DNA of 64,000 nucleotides from Muribaculaceae bacterium (GCA_017557665.1 JAFYYI010000084.1:27996-91995), one strand, 5' to 3'; counted from the stretch's first letter, positions 8,197 to 17,533 are shown. Notes: generated from the letters alone by a model not told the origin. Made by a program: numbers and translations.

Positions 8197-11100
8197 TCAC
8201 TCCTCAATTGCCGGATCTTCCTCGGCAACCTGTTGTCCCTCGGCAGCCTGCTGCTGAGCCGAGTAACGCTCATACATTGCCTGCTCATAGGCCTTCTGAT
8301 ACTGCTGCTGACGATCCATATTCACGCCAGCTGCCACCAGTTTCTTGGCCAGCTCCTGATACTTCTCGTCACCACACTGTGAACCATAATCAGCGAGCAT
8401 GTCAAGCATGTATTGCTGGTCAATGAACTTGTCGATATTGGTCAGGCGATCATACATCTTGGGGCTGAGCGACTGATAGTAGCGCAGGTAACCCGCATAA
8501 CGCATAATCTCACTCTCGAGCAGCTTGGCAGCCTTGTCGATGCAAGCCTGATTTTCACTGACCTTACCCAAGTTATAATAGACGCGTGACACTTGCTGAC
8601 CCATCTGAACAGTGAACGGACAGGTAGCAGTGGGCAGTTTCTCCATCATCAGGTCGAGAACGTGAGCAGCCTTGGTGTAACGATCCTTGGCATAGTCTTC
8701 CTTGGTCATGCCTGCAGGAGGTGCCAGACGGCCATCCTCGGCCAACATACCCTCGGAAACCAGGTCGGTAGCGAGGTCGATAATCGCACTGCGCATCGTG
8801 GTTACCATGCGGCAGACGGTCTCGTCAAGATAAATGTCCTCGGGTTTAGCCTTGTCAAGACCACCCCACAGGAACTTGTTGACCACGTTGTCATACATGA
8901 CGTCGGTCGACACTTTGATATCGCTTGCCACCGGAGTCACCTGATAAGCAAGACCTGTCAAGCGCAGATAGGGATCCAGGCCCAGGTAGTAGCTGTTGGG
9001 TACCGTCATCGCGAAGTAGCAGGGACGGTTCCAACCCTGTGCGATGCTGCTGGCGATGATGTCAAACGACATCAGCTGACTGGCAGTCATGCCAGTGCCC
9101 ATGCGCTGCAAGTCGAGGTTGATTGACGGCAAGATGCTGTCGCGCTGCTCAGCACGCACCACACCAGCCTTGATGGCATCGTCGGCATTGACGGGGATAT
9201 ATACCTTGGGATAACGGATTTCGGCGATACCGTATTCGTTATTCTTGCCTTCGGAGCTGTAAGTAAACTTCAAGGACTCAATAGCCGAGACGGGCGTGTT
9301 GTCGGGTTGCATGAAATAACATACCTGACGCTCATCGTAGGCATAGGTGTCTTGTCCAGCCTGCATGGGCAGCGGAGCCGATTCATAGGCTGCACGCTGC
9401 ATCTGGTTGATGTACCAGTCGGTGGACAGGTAACTCAGGTTGACGGCACGCACGTCGGTGCGGTAGCCTTCCACTTCCTGCAGATACCACAAGGGGAAGG
9501 TGTCGTTGTCACCGTTACAGAAGATGATACCGTTGGGCGCCACACTTGACAGGTAGTTGCGGCCGAAGTCGCGTGCAGCGGTGCGTCCGCTGCGGTCGTG
9601 GTCGTCCCACGTCTGGCTCACCATCTGCAAGGGCACGAGGACACCGATAAGGGCTGCAACAGCAGCGAAAACGGTGGCCAGACCATGACGATTGTCAGCG
9701 GCCTTGACATCAGCGATGGCAGTCTGTTCGCTGTCCTTCTTGGGCTGTTTCTTCTTGAGCAGCCATGTCGCGAAACTCCACAGGGCAGCTACACCCATAC
9801 CCACCCAGATGCTGAAGGCATAGAACGAGCCGGCATAAGCGTAGTCACGCTCACGAGGCTGACTTGGTGTCTGGTTCAGGTAGAGCACGATGGCGATACC
9901 CGTCATGAAGAACAGGAAGAAAACAACCCAGAACTGCTCAATGCCACGGCGGCCACGGTAAGCCTGCCATAACAGGCCGAAGATACCCATCAGCAACGGC
10001 AACAGGTAGAACACGTTGTGGCCCTTGTTGCCCTTGCCCAGGTCATCGGGCAACAGGCTCTGGTCACCCAGGCGCGGATTATCAATAAAGGGAATACCCG
10101 AAATCCAGTTACCATGGGTAATCTCGCCCATGCCCTGGAGATCGTTCTGACGACCGGCGAAGTTCCACATGAAGTAGCGCCAGTACATGTAATTCAACTG
10201 ATAGTCGATAAAGAAGCGCAGGTTCTCACCCATCGTGGGTTTCAGGCGCAAGTCCGTCTCAGCGGGACGGCCATTCTCATCCAACTTTGTGGTCGCCTCA
10301 ACCTGCTCGCCCTTCATTCCCAGCCAGTCCACATACTCACGCTCATGCTTGTCGTCATGGATGCGCGGGAACAGCATGTTCTGCTCGGGACTGTATCGGT
10401 AAACCTTCTTGTAGCCTAACTCTTTATAGCGGTCAGGCGCTTTGGAGTCGACTTTCACCTCGGGGGCATACTGCATGGGGCCCTCCTTGACAGCGGGTTG
10501 GTACATCCGTCCACTGGCATCAGGCTCCAGCATCACGTCGCTGTAGAGCGTGCGGCCATACAGCAGCGGCGTCTCACCATACTGCTCACGGCTCAGGTAC
10601 TTGGCCAGTGAGAAGGTGTTATTGGGTGAGTTCTCATCAAGCGGCGTGTTCTGTGAACTGCGGATAAGAATCAATCCATAGCTGCTGAAGCCGATGAAGA
10701 TTACCAGGATGCACGAAATGATGTTGGTGAACAGGCGCACCGGAACGCGCTTGCAGAAACCGAACAAATAAACGCACAGGGCTATCAACAGCGCCAAGGG
10801 GATAAGCATGCTCTCGCCGATGAACATGACACCCGACATCAGGATGGCAAGGGCAAATGTTATCTTGATTAACACGTCGCTAAAGTTCATGTACAATGCA
10901 AACAATGCCAATGCCAACACGAGCAGCAGCACGATAGCATAAGTCAGCACACCAGAGTTGAACGACATGCCAAGGGTGTTGACGAAGAACAGGTCAAACT
11001 TCTGTCCCCACTCCACAAAGCCAGGCTCAAGACCGTAGAGAATCAAGCCTACAATGACAAAGGAGATGAGCAGGGTGATTAACGAGCCCTTGAGCGATGA

Positions 11101-11757
11101 TTGCTTTCCATTCTTGCGGCACTGACGATAGTAGAATACCAGTGCGATAGCGGGGATGCACAACAGGTTCAACAGGTGGACACCCAGCGAGACACCCAGC
11201 ACATAGGCAATCAGAATAATCCAGCGGTCACTACCGGGCGCATCGGCGCGGTTCTCCCACTTGAGGATGAGCCAGAACACCAGCGCTGTGCAGAATGACG
11301 AGAAGGCATATACCTCGGCCTCGACTGCACTGAACCAGAACGTGTCACTCCAAGTGTAAACCAGGGCGCCACAGATGCCGCTGCCCATCACTACCAGGTA
11401 CTGAGCCAGGGTCATGCTGTCCTCCTCGCCGTCCTTGACGACGAGTTTCTTCACCAGATGGGTGATGGACCAGAACAGCAACAGGATGGTCAACGCACTG
11501 AAAATCGCCGACATCGCATTGACGCACTTGGCAACAGCCATGACGTCATTGCCGGCAAACTTGCTGGCGAAATTGGCGGCCAAAATGAAAATCGGGTTGC
11601 CGGGCGGGTGGCCGATTTCAGTCTTAAAACCTTGGGCTATAAACTCCGGACAGTCCCAGAAGCTGGCAGTAGGCTCGATAGTCAGCAGATAGGTTGCCGC
11701 CGCTATCACAAAGATGAGCCATCCCAGCGCATTGTTGATGAGGTTGTACTTCTTCAT
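8197..11757 (-). CDS. DUF2723 (GT117-like) membrane protein
   Basis: An 1186-residue protein: an N-terminal membrane half (12 or more hydrophobic segments to about residue 690) and a large soluble C-terminal half. After the first membrane segment comes TASFWDCPEF with acidic residues Asp35 and Glu38, then GHPPGNP, the DUF2723 signature. The fold is that of C-type, polyprenyl-phosphate-sugar-using glycosyltransferases, and animal DUF2723 protein TMEM260 is an O-mannosyltransferase. A role in protein O-glycosylation is therefore plausible; the sugar and acceptor are inferred only. The C-terminal half contains FCNGDNDTFPLWYLQEV and helical repeats. The start at 11757 (MKKYNLINN) is chosen over 11775 because the hydrophobic region follows directly. 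A minus-strand TAATTTTG lies at 11838-11831. Confidence 0.88.
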   Translation of the reverse strand: MKKYNLINNALGWLIFVIAAATYLLTIEPTASFWDCPEFIAQGFKTEIGHPPGNPIFILAANFASKFAGNDVMAVAKCVNAMSAIFSALTILLLFWSITHLVKKLVVKDGEEDSMTLAQYLVVMGSGICGALVYTWSDTFWFSAVEAEVYAFSSFCTALVFWLILKWENRADAPGSDRWIILIAYVLGVSLGVHLLNLLCIPAIALVFYYRQCRKNGKQSSLKGSLITLLISFVIVGLILYGLEPGFVEWGQKFDLFFVNTLGMSFNSGVLTYAIVLLLVLALALFALYMNFSDVLIKITFALAILMSGVMFIGESMLIPLALLIALCVYLFGFCKRVPVRLFTNIISCILVIFIGFSSYGLILIRSSQNTPLDENSPNNTFSLAKYLSREQYGETPLLYGRTLYSDVMLEPDASGRMYQPAVKEGPMQYAPEVKVDSKAPDRYKELGYKKVYRYSPEQNMLFPRIHDDKHEREYVDWLGMKGEQVEATTKLDENGRPAETDLRLKPTMGENLRFFIDYQLNYMYWRYFMWNFAGRQNDLQGMGEITHGNWISGIPFIDNPRLGDQSLLPDDLGKGNKGHNVFYLLPLLMGIFGLLWQAYRGRRGIEQFWVVFFLFFMTGIAIVLYLNQTPSQPRERDYAYAGSFYAFSIWVGMGVAALWSFATWLLKKKQPKKDSEQTAIADVKAADNRHGLATVFAAVAALIGVLVPLQMVSQTWDDHDRSGRTAARDFGRNYLSSVAPNGIIFCNGDNDTFPLWYLQEVEGYRTDVRAVNLSYLSTDWYINQMQRAAYESAPLPMQAGQDTYAYDERQVCYFMQPDNTPVSAIESLKFTYSSEGKNNEYGIAEIRYPKVYIPVNADDAIKAGVVRAEQRDSILPSINLDLQRMGTGMTASQLMSFDIIASSIAQGWNRPCYFAMTVPNSYYLGLDPYLRLTGLAYQVTPVASDIKVSTDVMYDNVVNKFLWGGLDKAKPEDIYLDETVCRMVTTMRSAIIDLATDLVSEGMLAEDGRLAPPAGMTKEDYAKDRYTKAAHVLDLMMEKLPTATCPFTVQMGQQVSRVYYNLGKVSENQACIDKAAKLLESEIMRYAGYLRYYQSLSPKMYDRLTNIDKFIDQQYMLDMLADYGSQCGDEKYQELAKKLVAAGVNMDRQQQYQKAYEQAMYERYSAQQQAAEGQQVAEEDPAIEE

Positions 11758-11830
11758 CGTTTCTTGTCTTGTCAATTAGTTTGGTTGTATTTCGTTTTAG
11801 TTTTTTATGCTCTAAACATGTACTAAACGG

Positions 11831-11838
11831 CAAAATTA
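11831..11838 (-). promoter_or_regulatory. Promoter -7 element for the DUF2723 gene
   Basis: TAATTTTG on the minus strand, 74 bases before the start. No -33 TTTG at the standard distance was found. Confidence 0.4.
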
Positions 11839-11888
11839 CTCATAATCTTTTAAAACGTGCCCAATTGGCCGCGGATATTTGCTAAAAT

Positions 11889-11919
11889 TTTGATTTTTTG
11901 AAAAAACCATTTAACTTTG
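11889..11919 (+). promoter_or_regulatory. Promoter of the small repeat protein gene
   Basis: TTTG at 11889-11892, exactly 19 bases, then TAACTTTG at 11912-11919: a full match to the Bacteroidetes promoter. The start codon follows at 11975, giving a leader of about 50 bases. Confidence 0.75.
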
Positions 11920-11974
11920 TGGCTTGTTATAAGTCTAAATGACAACTTTACAATATTTTTAACAGGATACGACT

Positions 11975-12406
11975 ATGAAACGGATTAGATTATACATGAC
12001 TGCTGTAGTGCTGGCAATGGCTGGCATGATGGCGATGAGCTGCAACGCTCAAGTGCTGCGCGATGCCGACTTCAACAGCATCGGCCGCATCAACGGCAAC
12101 GGCGTTGTCAGGGATGGCACGGGTAGGTCGGCCGGCTCGTTTGATGCCGACGGCACGGTGCGTGACGTCAAGGGCACGGCAGTGGGTGTCATCAAGGAAC
12201 TGGAAATCTATGACATGGCCGACAAGCGCATTGGTTACATCAACACCGATGGCACCGTGCGTGACGGCGAGAGCAACATTCTGGGCTACATCAGCATCAA
12301 CGACGGCAAAGTGACCGATGCCGACAAAAAGACGATTGGCTTTGCCCGAGGCGTGAGGGTGGACTGGATCGCTTGCTATTACTTCTTCCACTTCTTTGGC
12401 AAATAA
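11975..12406 (+). CDS. Small exported protein with G-x-DGTVRD repeats
   Basis: A 143-residue protein with a signal sequence that could be cleaved after SCNA or lipidated at the Cys of AMSC. The mature part consists of about five imperfect units of 17-20 residues built around G-x-I-x-x-D/N-G-x-V-x-D, for example GRINGNGVVRDG, GSFDADGTVRD and GYINTDGTVRDG, alternating with short G-I/Y turns. This predicts a repeating beta-hairpin ribbon. The last 15 residues are aromatic and hydrophobic (IACYYFFHFFGK). I do not recognise a named family or a function. It has its own promoter and is followed by a long hairpin terminator. Confidence 0.8.
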   Translation: MKRIRLYMTAVVLAMAGMMAMSCNAQVLRDADFNSIGRINGNGVVRDGTGRSAGSFDADGTVRDVKGTAVGVIKELEIYDMADKRIGYINTDGTVRDGESNILGYISINDGKVTDADKKTIGFARGVRVDWIACYYFFHFFGK

Positions 12407-12427
12407 CGACAAAACCAGTAAAGGAAA

Positions 12428-12497
12428 ACAACAAATACAATAAGTACAATTATTGAAAACAGTTGTTTGTATTTATTGTATTTGTTGTCTTCTTTTT
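12428..12497 (+). terminator. Long A/T-rich hairpin terminator
   Basis: A 22-base arm (12428-12449) pairs with 12467-12488 with one wobble, followed by CTTCTTTTT. It separates the small repeat protein gene from the GH3 gene. Confidence 0.75.
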
Positions 12498-12514
12498 GAA
12501 TGATGCAGATATCA

Positions 12515-13633
12515 ATGAAGAGGATATTAGTGACATTGGCTACTGCGCTGCTGACAGCGGGTAGCCTTTTTGCGCAACTGCCACCCGACTCGGTGTTGCG
12601 TCGCTATGCCGCCGGGATGCTCATGGTGGGCTTTAAGGGCGACAGCGTCACCGAAGACTGTGACGCGGCACGCTACGTGCGTGACTTGAAGGTGGGCGCC
12701 ATCGTACTGTTTGACATTGACATGACGGGGGATGCCACACTGGGTTCACGCAACATCACGAGCAAGGAGCGGCTGACGCGTATGACTGCCCAGCTGCAGC
12801 AGTGGGCCAACTATCCCCTGCTCATCGCCACCGATCAGGAAGGCGGACGCGTGGCCCGTCTCAAGCCGCAATACGGCTTTCTGCCAACGGTGACCGCCGA
12901 ATACTTGGGCACCGTTGACAACGAGGATACCACGCGCTACTATGCCGCACGGCTGGCCCGCGAGATGCGCGAGAGCGGCGTGAACGTCAACCTGGCGCCC
13001 GTGGTCGATGTGCTGAATCACGACTGTGCCGCAGTGGGCCACTACAACCGCTGCTATTCCACCGACCCGCAGGTGATTGCCCGCCATGCCGGCTGGTTCA
13101 TCGAGGAGTGCCACCGCCAGGGCGTGCTGTGTACACTCAAGCATTTTCCTGGACACGGTAACGCCATCGATGACTCACACTACGGCTTTGTGGACGTGAC
13201 CAACGGCTGGACAACTCAGGAGCTGGAGCCGTTCAAAATCCTCATTGATGCCGGAAAAGCCGACCTAATCATGACGGCGCACCTGTTCAACCGCAACATC
13301 GATGACGAGTATCCCGCCACACTGTCAGCCAAAACGCTCAACGACCTGCTGCGCGTCGAGATGGGCTACGACGGCATCATCGTGACCGACGACCTCTACA
13401 TGCAGGCCATCCGCAACCAGTACAGCATCCCCACCGCGTTGGAACTGGCCATCAATGCCGGAGCCGACCTCATCTGCGTGGGTAACAACATCAGCACGGG
13501 GTTTGAGGCCGACCGTCCTTTCAAGCTCGTGGACATGATTGTCACTTCGGTCAAGGAAGGCCGCATCCCATGGTCAAGACTCCAGCAGTCGCATGAGCGC
13601 CTCATGAGGCTGACATCATCCATTGACAACTAA
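12515..13633 (+). CDS. Exported GH3 beta-N-acetylhexosaminidase (NagZ-like)
   Basis: A 372-residue single-domain glycoside hydrolase family 3 protein. The NagZ-type motif KHFPGHGNAIDDSH carries the His-Asp catalytic pair, and IVTDDLYM holds the expected nucleophile Asp; ATDQEGGRVARL is another conserved GH3 block. It probably removes beta-linked N-acetylglucosamine from muropeptides. The N terminus (MKRILVTLATALLTAGSLFA) is a signal peptide cleaved before Gln, unlike cytoplasmic E. coli NagZ, so it likely acts in the periplasm. The start at 12515 is preferred because a charged signal N region begins there; 12500 is an alternative. An LD-carboxypeptidase gene follows 19 bases after the stop, an apparent wall-recycling pair. 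Confidence 0.9.
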   Translation: MKRILVTLATALLTAGSLFAQLPPDSVLRRYAAGMLMVGFKGDSVTEDCDAARYVRDLKVGAIVLFDIDMTGDATLGSRNITSKERLTRMTAQLQQWANYPLLIATDQEGGRVARLKPQYGFLPTVTAEYLGTVDNEDTTRYYAARLAREMRESGVNVNLAPVVDVLNHDCAAVGHYNRCYSTDPQVIARHAGWFIEECHRQGVLCTLKHFPGHGNAIDDSHYGFVDVTNGWTTQELEPFKILIDAGKADLIMTAHLFNRNIDDEYPATLSAKTLNDLLRVEMGYDGIIVTDDLYMQAIRNQYSIPTALELAINAGADLICVGNNISTGFEADRPFKLVDMIVTSVKEGRIPWSRLQQSHERLMRLTSSIDN

Positions 13634-13652
13634 AACCCAAATAATAAGGAAC

Positions 13653-14711
13653 ATGAAACGTTTATTTTTCATTGCCACTATCGCATTACTCGCCTGTGTG
13701 ACCACTACGGCCAACGCACAGCACCACCGCAAGCATCACAGGCCTAAGTCTCACAACTCAAGACCCATGCATCCCCGAACAATCAAGATGCCCACTGCGC
13801 TCAAACCCGGTGACAAAATCGCCCTCATCTCACCGTCAAGCAAGCCAGGCGACGATAATCCCGAGAAAGCCGCCGCCACCCTGCGCGCGTGGGGCTTCGT
13901 GCCCGTCATCGGGCCGCACGCCTTGAGCAAGTACCACATGTATGCCGGCACCATCGAGGAGCGCCGAGCCGACCTGCGCTGGGCCCTTGAGGACACGACC
14001 ATCAAGGCCATCGTGTGCACCCGAGGCGGCTATGGTGCTTCCATGCTGCTAGGGCCGATGAAGAAACAGGATTTCGCGCGACACCCCAAGTGGATTGTGG
14101 GCTACAGCGACATCACCGCCTTGCACAGCGCAATGGTGTGCAGTGGTGTGATGAGCATTCACGCCAACATGGGCGGAGCGCTGGGCGAGCGTGGTCCCAA
14201 CGACCCCATCAACCTGATGCTGAAAGACGCGCTGATGGGTAAACTGCCCAGTTATAACTTGCCTGCAAATCCATTGAACAAGACGGGTAAAGCCCAGGGC
14301 ATCATCATCGGTGGCAACATGGCAGTGTTCTCCAACATCGGCGGCAGCCGCGATTGGGATTTCCTGGACCGCGACAACATCCGTAACAGGCCGATTATCC
14401 TGTTCTTTGAGGACGTGAGCGAGAGTTTGCCGCGCGTCAACAGCATGCTGCAACAACTGCGCCTCAAGGGTGTGCTCGACAACGTCAAGGGAATCATTGT
14501 GGGACGGTTCACCGAGTATGAGCCCCGCGACGGTTACACCGACATGAACCTGATGCTGAGCGAGACTCTGAACAACTACAACATCCCCGTGTGCTATGAC
14601 TTCCCCGTCAGCCATGACGAGAGCTGGAACTACCCGATGATTGAGGGATGCCCCGCCATCCTCAACGTCACCCCCGAGGGCGTCACGCTCACCTTCGAAG
14701 CAGCCGAGTAG
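13653..14711 (+). CDS. Exported LD-carboxypeptidase (S66 family)
   Basis: A 352-residue serine peptidase of family S66, which trims the terminal D-amino acid from muropeptide tetrapeptides at an LD bond. Family landmarks are PGDKIALISPSS at the start of the domain, the nucleophile Ser in VGYSDITALH, the Glu in FFEDVSE and the catalytic His in DFPVSHDE near the C terminus. A signal peptide (about residues 1-23, ending NAQ) and a His-rich linker (HHRKHHRPKSH) precede the domain, so it is likely periplasmic. The start at 13653 is preceded by AAGGAAC; an upstream in-frame ATG at 13623 lies inside the GH3 gene. Co-transcribed with the NagZ-like gene. Confidence 0.9.
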   Translation: MKRLFFIATIALLACVTTTANAQHHRKHHRPKSHNSRPMHPRTIKMPTALKPGDKIALISPSSKPGDDNPEKAAATLRAWGFVPVIGPHALSKYHMYAGTIEERRADLRWALEDTTIKAIVCTRGGYGASMLLGPMKKQDFARHPKWIVGYSDITALHSAMVCSGVMSIHANMGGALGERGPNDPINLMLKDALMGKLPSYNLPANPLNKTGKAQGIIIGGNMAVFSNIGGSRDWDFLDRDNIRNRPIILFFEDVSESLPRVNSMLQQLRLKGVLDNVKGIIVGRFTEYEPRDGYTDMNLMLSETLNNYNIPVCYDFPVSHDESWNYPMIEGCPAILNVTPEGVTLTFEAAE

Positions 14712-14738
14712 TCACACCCACCCTACAGGATTCAAACA

Positions 14739-14776
14739 ACGCCGCCGTCTGACTTGCAATTGTCGGACGGCGGCGT
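14739..14776. terminator. Strong GC hairpin between convergent genes
   Basis: ACGCCGCCGTCTGAC (14739-14753) pairs with GTCGGACGGCGGCGT (14762-14776), one wobble. There is no long U tract on either side, but it lies between convergent genes and probably ends both transcripts. Confidence 0.55.
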
Positions 14777-14860
14777 GCCATAGGATAAAGATTTATATTC
14801 TTCCTTTATATTTGTGGCCTCAACGGCCCTAAACTCTAAACCTCAATCAATTGAAGTGCT

Positions 14861-16324
14861 TCAGAACTTGAAGTCGATACCGGCACCGAATACCTTGTTG
14901 GTACGACTGTAGGTGTCCTTGCCGGGCAGCGTGGTGTTGAAGTAATTCTCCTCGCTGCGGTCATAGTCCTTGTAGGTGGTCCAGAAGTAGCCCACGTTGA
15001 CCTTAATCTTCTCGGTCACATTGACAGCACCGCCGAAGCCGATAGAGTAGCTGTCGCAGGAGAAGGAGGTGTGGGTCTGGTAAGCATCGCTCAGGCCGTA
15101 GTCGGTATTCTGGGCACCGGCGCTCACGGTAAACATCTTGTTGATGTCCCATTCCACACCAGCCAGCACCTCGTGGGTGCCGTGACGCAGGGCCTTCTGC
15201 TTGTCGTGAGCCATCTCGGCATGCTTGTCATCGTAGTAGTGGTACTCGACGGTGGCGCGCAGCTTGTTGGGGATGAACTCATAGCCCAAAGCGGCATAGA
15301 ATACGGACGGCAGGTCGTTGGGTGTGTTCACACCGTGCTTGTAGTCGTCCAATGCGGCCTCAAAGGCGGCGGGCTCGGCCGTAGCAGTCTTGGTGTCATT
15401 CTCGATGTTGAGATTGGTCTTGAACTCATACTTGGCAGCCAGGGTAAAGCCCTTCCACACGAGGTCCATACCGATAATGGGCGTAAGGCCCCAACCCGTC
15501 TGGGAGCAGTCGAGCTCGATGTCGGCCATTTCGCCCTTATCATTGACCATCGTACCCAGCACGGGAGCCAGAGCAGGATAGGCAATGGCAATCTGCTGAA
15601 CCGTGGCAGCCATGTCGGGCTTGGGCATCACCTTGACGAAACCGCTGTAGTTGCCGTCAAAGTAGTTCATGCGGACACCGGCATAGGCACTCAGCCAGTC
15701 GAGGGGTTTGTAGGTAGCGCCGAGCTGCAGACCGTAGATGTACTGGCGGCCCCTCATCGACGAATTGATGTCATACTTGTCAGCCGTCAGAGGCAGCAGG
15801 CCTGCCACACGGGGATCAGCAAGGATGGGAGCTGTCAGGGGATTATCGGCCAACGCCTTCTTCAGACCTGCAGTCTGACCATAGATACCGGCCATGATAC
15901 TCGCGTCAAACACGGGCAGACCATTATCAAAGTTGCACTTGCCACCGCCACCGGTGAACCCGAAGAAGCCCGAGAACGTCCAGCGGTCCTTCTTGTAGGC
16001 ACCGTAGAGCGACGGAATCACGGGAGCCTCGGCTTTGCCCTTATAAAGACGGGTATGGTCGGCCTCTGGGAAGAGGGCAAACGTCGTGAGGGCATCGCGC
16101 CTCTGTGAAGCGCTCTGGATATTCAGCGACAGTGTCCAGCCCTCGTGGTCCATGAAGGCAAGACCGGCAGGGTTTGTATAGACAGCGTCAATCTCGTGGC
16201 TGGCACCACGTGCCATCATGCGCATGAAGGCGATATGTTGATTGGTGTTATGGAGCAGACCGCCGGCAATAGCAGACATGCCAACAGTCGCGAGAGAGAG
16301 TACTAATGTCGTAATTCTTTTCAT
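14861..16324 (-). CDS. FadL/OmpP1-like outer membrane transport protein
   Basis: A 487-residue outer membrane beta-barrel with a signal peptide ending near AIAG. The N-terminal block GLLHNTNQHIAFMRMMARGA followed by AVYTNPAGLAFM is typical of the FadL/TodX family, whose N-terminal plug and NPAG motif admit hydrophobic compounds. The rest alternates aromatic and polar residues as in a barrel and ends in Phe (GIDFKF). Likely an importer of hydrophobic molecules such as fatty acids; the substrate is unproven. The start could be 16324 (MKRITT) or 16333; the former gives a standard signal peptide. It is monocistronic. Confidence 0.85.
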   Translation of the reverse strand: MKRITTLVLSLATVGMSAIAGGLLHNTNQHIAFMRMMARGASHEIDAVYTNPAGLAFMDHEGWTLSLNIQSASQRRDALTTFALFPEADHTRLYKGKAEAPVIPSLYGAYKKDRWTFSGFFGFTGGGGKCNFDNGLPVFDASIMAGIYGQTAGLKKALADNPLTAPILADPRVAGLLPLTADKYDINSSMRGRQYIYGLQLGATYKPLDWLSAYAGVRMNYFDGNYSGFVKVMPKPDMAATVQQIAIAYPALAPVLGTMVNDKGEMADIELDCSQTGWGLTPIIGMDLVWKGFTLAAKYEFKTNLNIENDTKTATAEPAAFEAALDDYKHGVNTPNDLPSVFYAALGYEFIPNKLRATVEYHYYDDKHAEMAHDKQKALRHGTHEVLAGVEWDINKMFTVSAGAQNTDYGLSDAYQTHTSFSCDSYSIGFGGAVNVTEKIKVNVGYFWTTYKDYDRSEENYFNTTLPGKDTYSRTNKVFGAGIDFKF

Positions 16325-16383
16325 TGCTATCATTTTTTATAGATTAAACAAACCTGAAAGTGGAGATTTTTATTTTTGGTCAA

Positions 16384-16391
16384 CAAAATTA
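16384..16391 (-). promoter_or_regulatory. Promoter -7 element for the FadL-like gene
   Basis: TAATTTTG on the minus strand, 60 bases before the start codon, in an A/T-rich region with several TTTTTTG runs that could serve as -33. Confidence 0.45.
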
Positions 16392-16760
16392 CTGCTATCA
16401 CACAAAAAAGTGGGCAAAATGTCCAAAAAAATGGCATTTTTGCCCCATATCACCACATTATTACACTTTTTAACAATCCCAAATTGTTAAAATCGCAGGT
16501 TTCTCAGACAACCACGATAACATGATAAACAACACTGACAACCAATATCGTCCTAAAATAGGCTTGCAAAATGTGAAAAGACAAGAAAGACAAACAAGAC
16601 AAATATTGATCATCACAGATGAACTTGTCCCGTTTGTCCTTCTTGTTGTTTTAGAATCTGAGCGGCTTCACGCCTTAGCGTGAGGTTGACGGCTACGCCA
16701 AGGCAAGGCCCTACAGTGCGAATGCGCCTTTAAGCGCTAAACTGTGGGTTCCAGCTCGCA
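16392..16760. other. Gene-free spacer between FadL-like gene and pyrH
   Basis: No credible gene was seen here. It holds the upstream region of the FadL-like gene, the pyrH terminator (16581-16646), and a hairpin-rich segment from 16660 to 16755, for example TCACGC/GCGTGA around 16688-16703. Confidence 0.5.
16577..16646 (-). terminator. Terminator after pyrH
   Basis: A 22-base arm at 16581-16602 pairs with 16625-16646, the mismatches being G-T wobbles. On the minus strand the stem is followed by CTTTTC. It is rich in ACAAG-type repeats, like the hairpin at 12428-12488. Confidence 0.6.
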
Positions 16761-17474
16761 TCACAGGGTGACGACGGTGCCGATGGGCTCGCCAGACATC
16801 ACCTTCTTGAGGTTGCCTACCACGTCCATGTTGAACACGTGGATGGGCAGGTTGTTGTCGCGGGCCATCACGGTGGCGGTCATGTCCATGACCTTGAGGC
16901 CGCGGTTGTAAATCTCGTCATAGGTGATGCTGTCAAACTTGGTGGCCGTGGGGTCCTTCTCAGGGTCTGCGGTGTAGATGCCGTCCACACGGGTGCCCTT
17001 GAGCATGACGTCGGCCTCGACCTCGATGGCACGCAGCGTGCTGCCGGTATCGGTGGTGAAGAAGGGACTGCCGGTGCCACAGGAGCAGATGGCGACCTTG
17101 CCGGCCTGCATGGCCTCGATGGCGCGCCACTTGCTGTAAGGCTCACCGATGGGGAACATGCCGATGGCGGTGAATACCTGAGCGGGTTGACCGATGCCCT
17201 CGAGCGCCGACGAGAGCGCCAACGCGTTGATCACCGTGGCGAGCATACCCATCTGGTCGCCCTTGACGCGGTCAAAGCCCTGTGCGGCGCCCTTGAGGCC
17301 GCGGAAGATGTTGCCGCCGCCCACGACGATGGCAACCTGTACGCCAGCGTCCACGATTTCCTTGATTTGGGTGGCATAGTCGGCCACACGCTGCGGGTCG
17401 ATGCCGCTACTCTGTTCTGCTGCCAGCGACTCGCCGCTGAGCTTGAGCAATATGCGATGATAAATCGGTTTCAT
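16761..17474 (-). CDS. pyrH: UMP kinase PyrH
   Basis: A 237-residue cytoplasmic kinase that phosphorylates UMP to UDP in pyrimidine nucleotide synthesis. Bacterial UMP kinase motifs are all present: RILLKLSGESL at the N terminus, VVGGGNIFRG, GDQMGMLATVINAL, and CGTGSPFFTTDT, followed by the KGTRVDGIYTADP segment. The length is normal. The start at 17474 (MKPIYHRILL) is preferred over an upstream in-frame start at 17513, which would lie in the terminator hairpin of the preceding gene. Members of the family are hexameric and respond to UTP and GTP; that is family knowledge. Confidence 0.97.
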   Translation of the reverse strand: MKPIYHRILLKLSGESLAAEQSSGIDPQRVADYATQIKEIVDAGVQVAIVVGGGNIFRGLKGAAQGFDRVKGDQMGMLATVINALALSSALEGIGQPAQVFTAIGMFPIGEPYSKWRAIEAMQAGKVAICSCGTGSPFFTTDTGSTLRAIEVEADVMLKGTRVDGIYTADPEKDPTATKFDSITYDEIYNRGLKVMDMTATVMARDNNLPIHVFNMDVVGNLKKVMSGEPIGTVVTL

Positions 17475-17496
17475 AGATGTTGAGATGTTGTTGTAT

Positions 17497-17533
17497 AAAA
17501 AAGGTTGGCACAAAACAATGTTTTGTCCAACCC
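17497..17533 (-). terminator. Terminator after the TPR protein gene
   Basis: On the minus strand GGGTTGGACAAAAC pairs with GTTTTGTGCCAACC, followed by TTTTTT. It lies between the TPR gene and pyrH, so pyrH must use readthrough or a promoter in the roughly 20 bases after it. Confidence 0.8.

Noticed and set aside
15071..16108. 345-residue open frame antisense to the FadL-like gene
   Set aside because: Same shadow effect; the minus strand shows FadL motifs.
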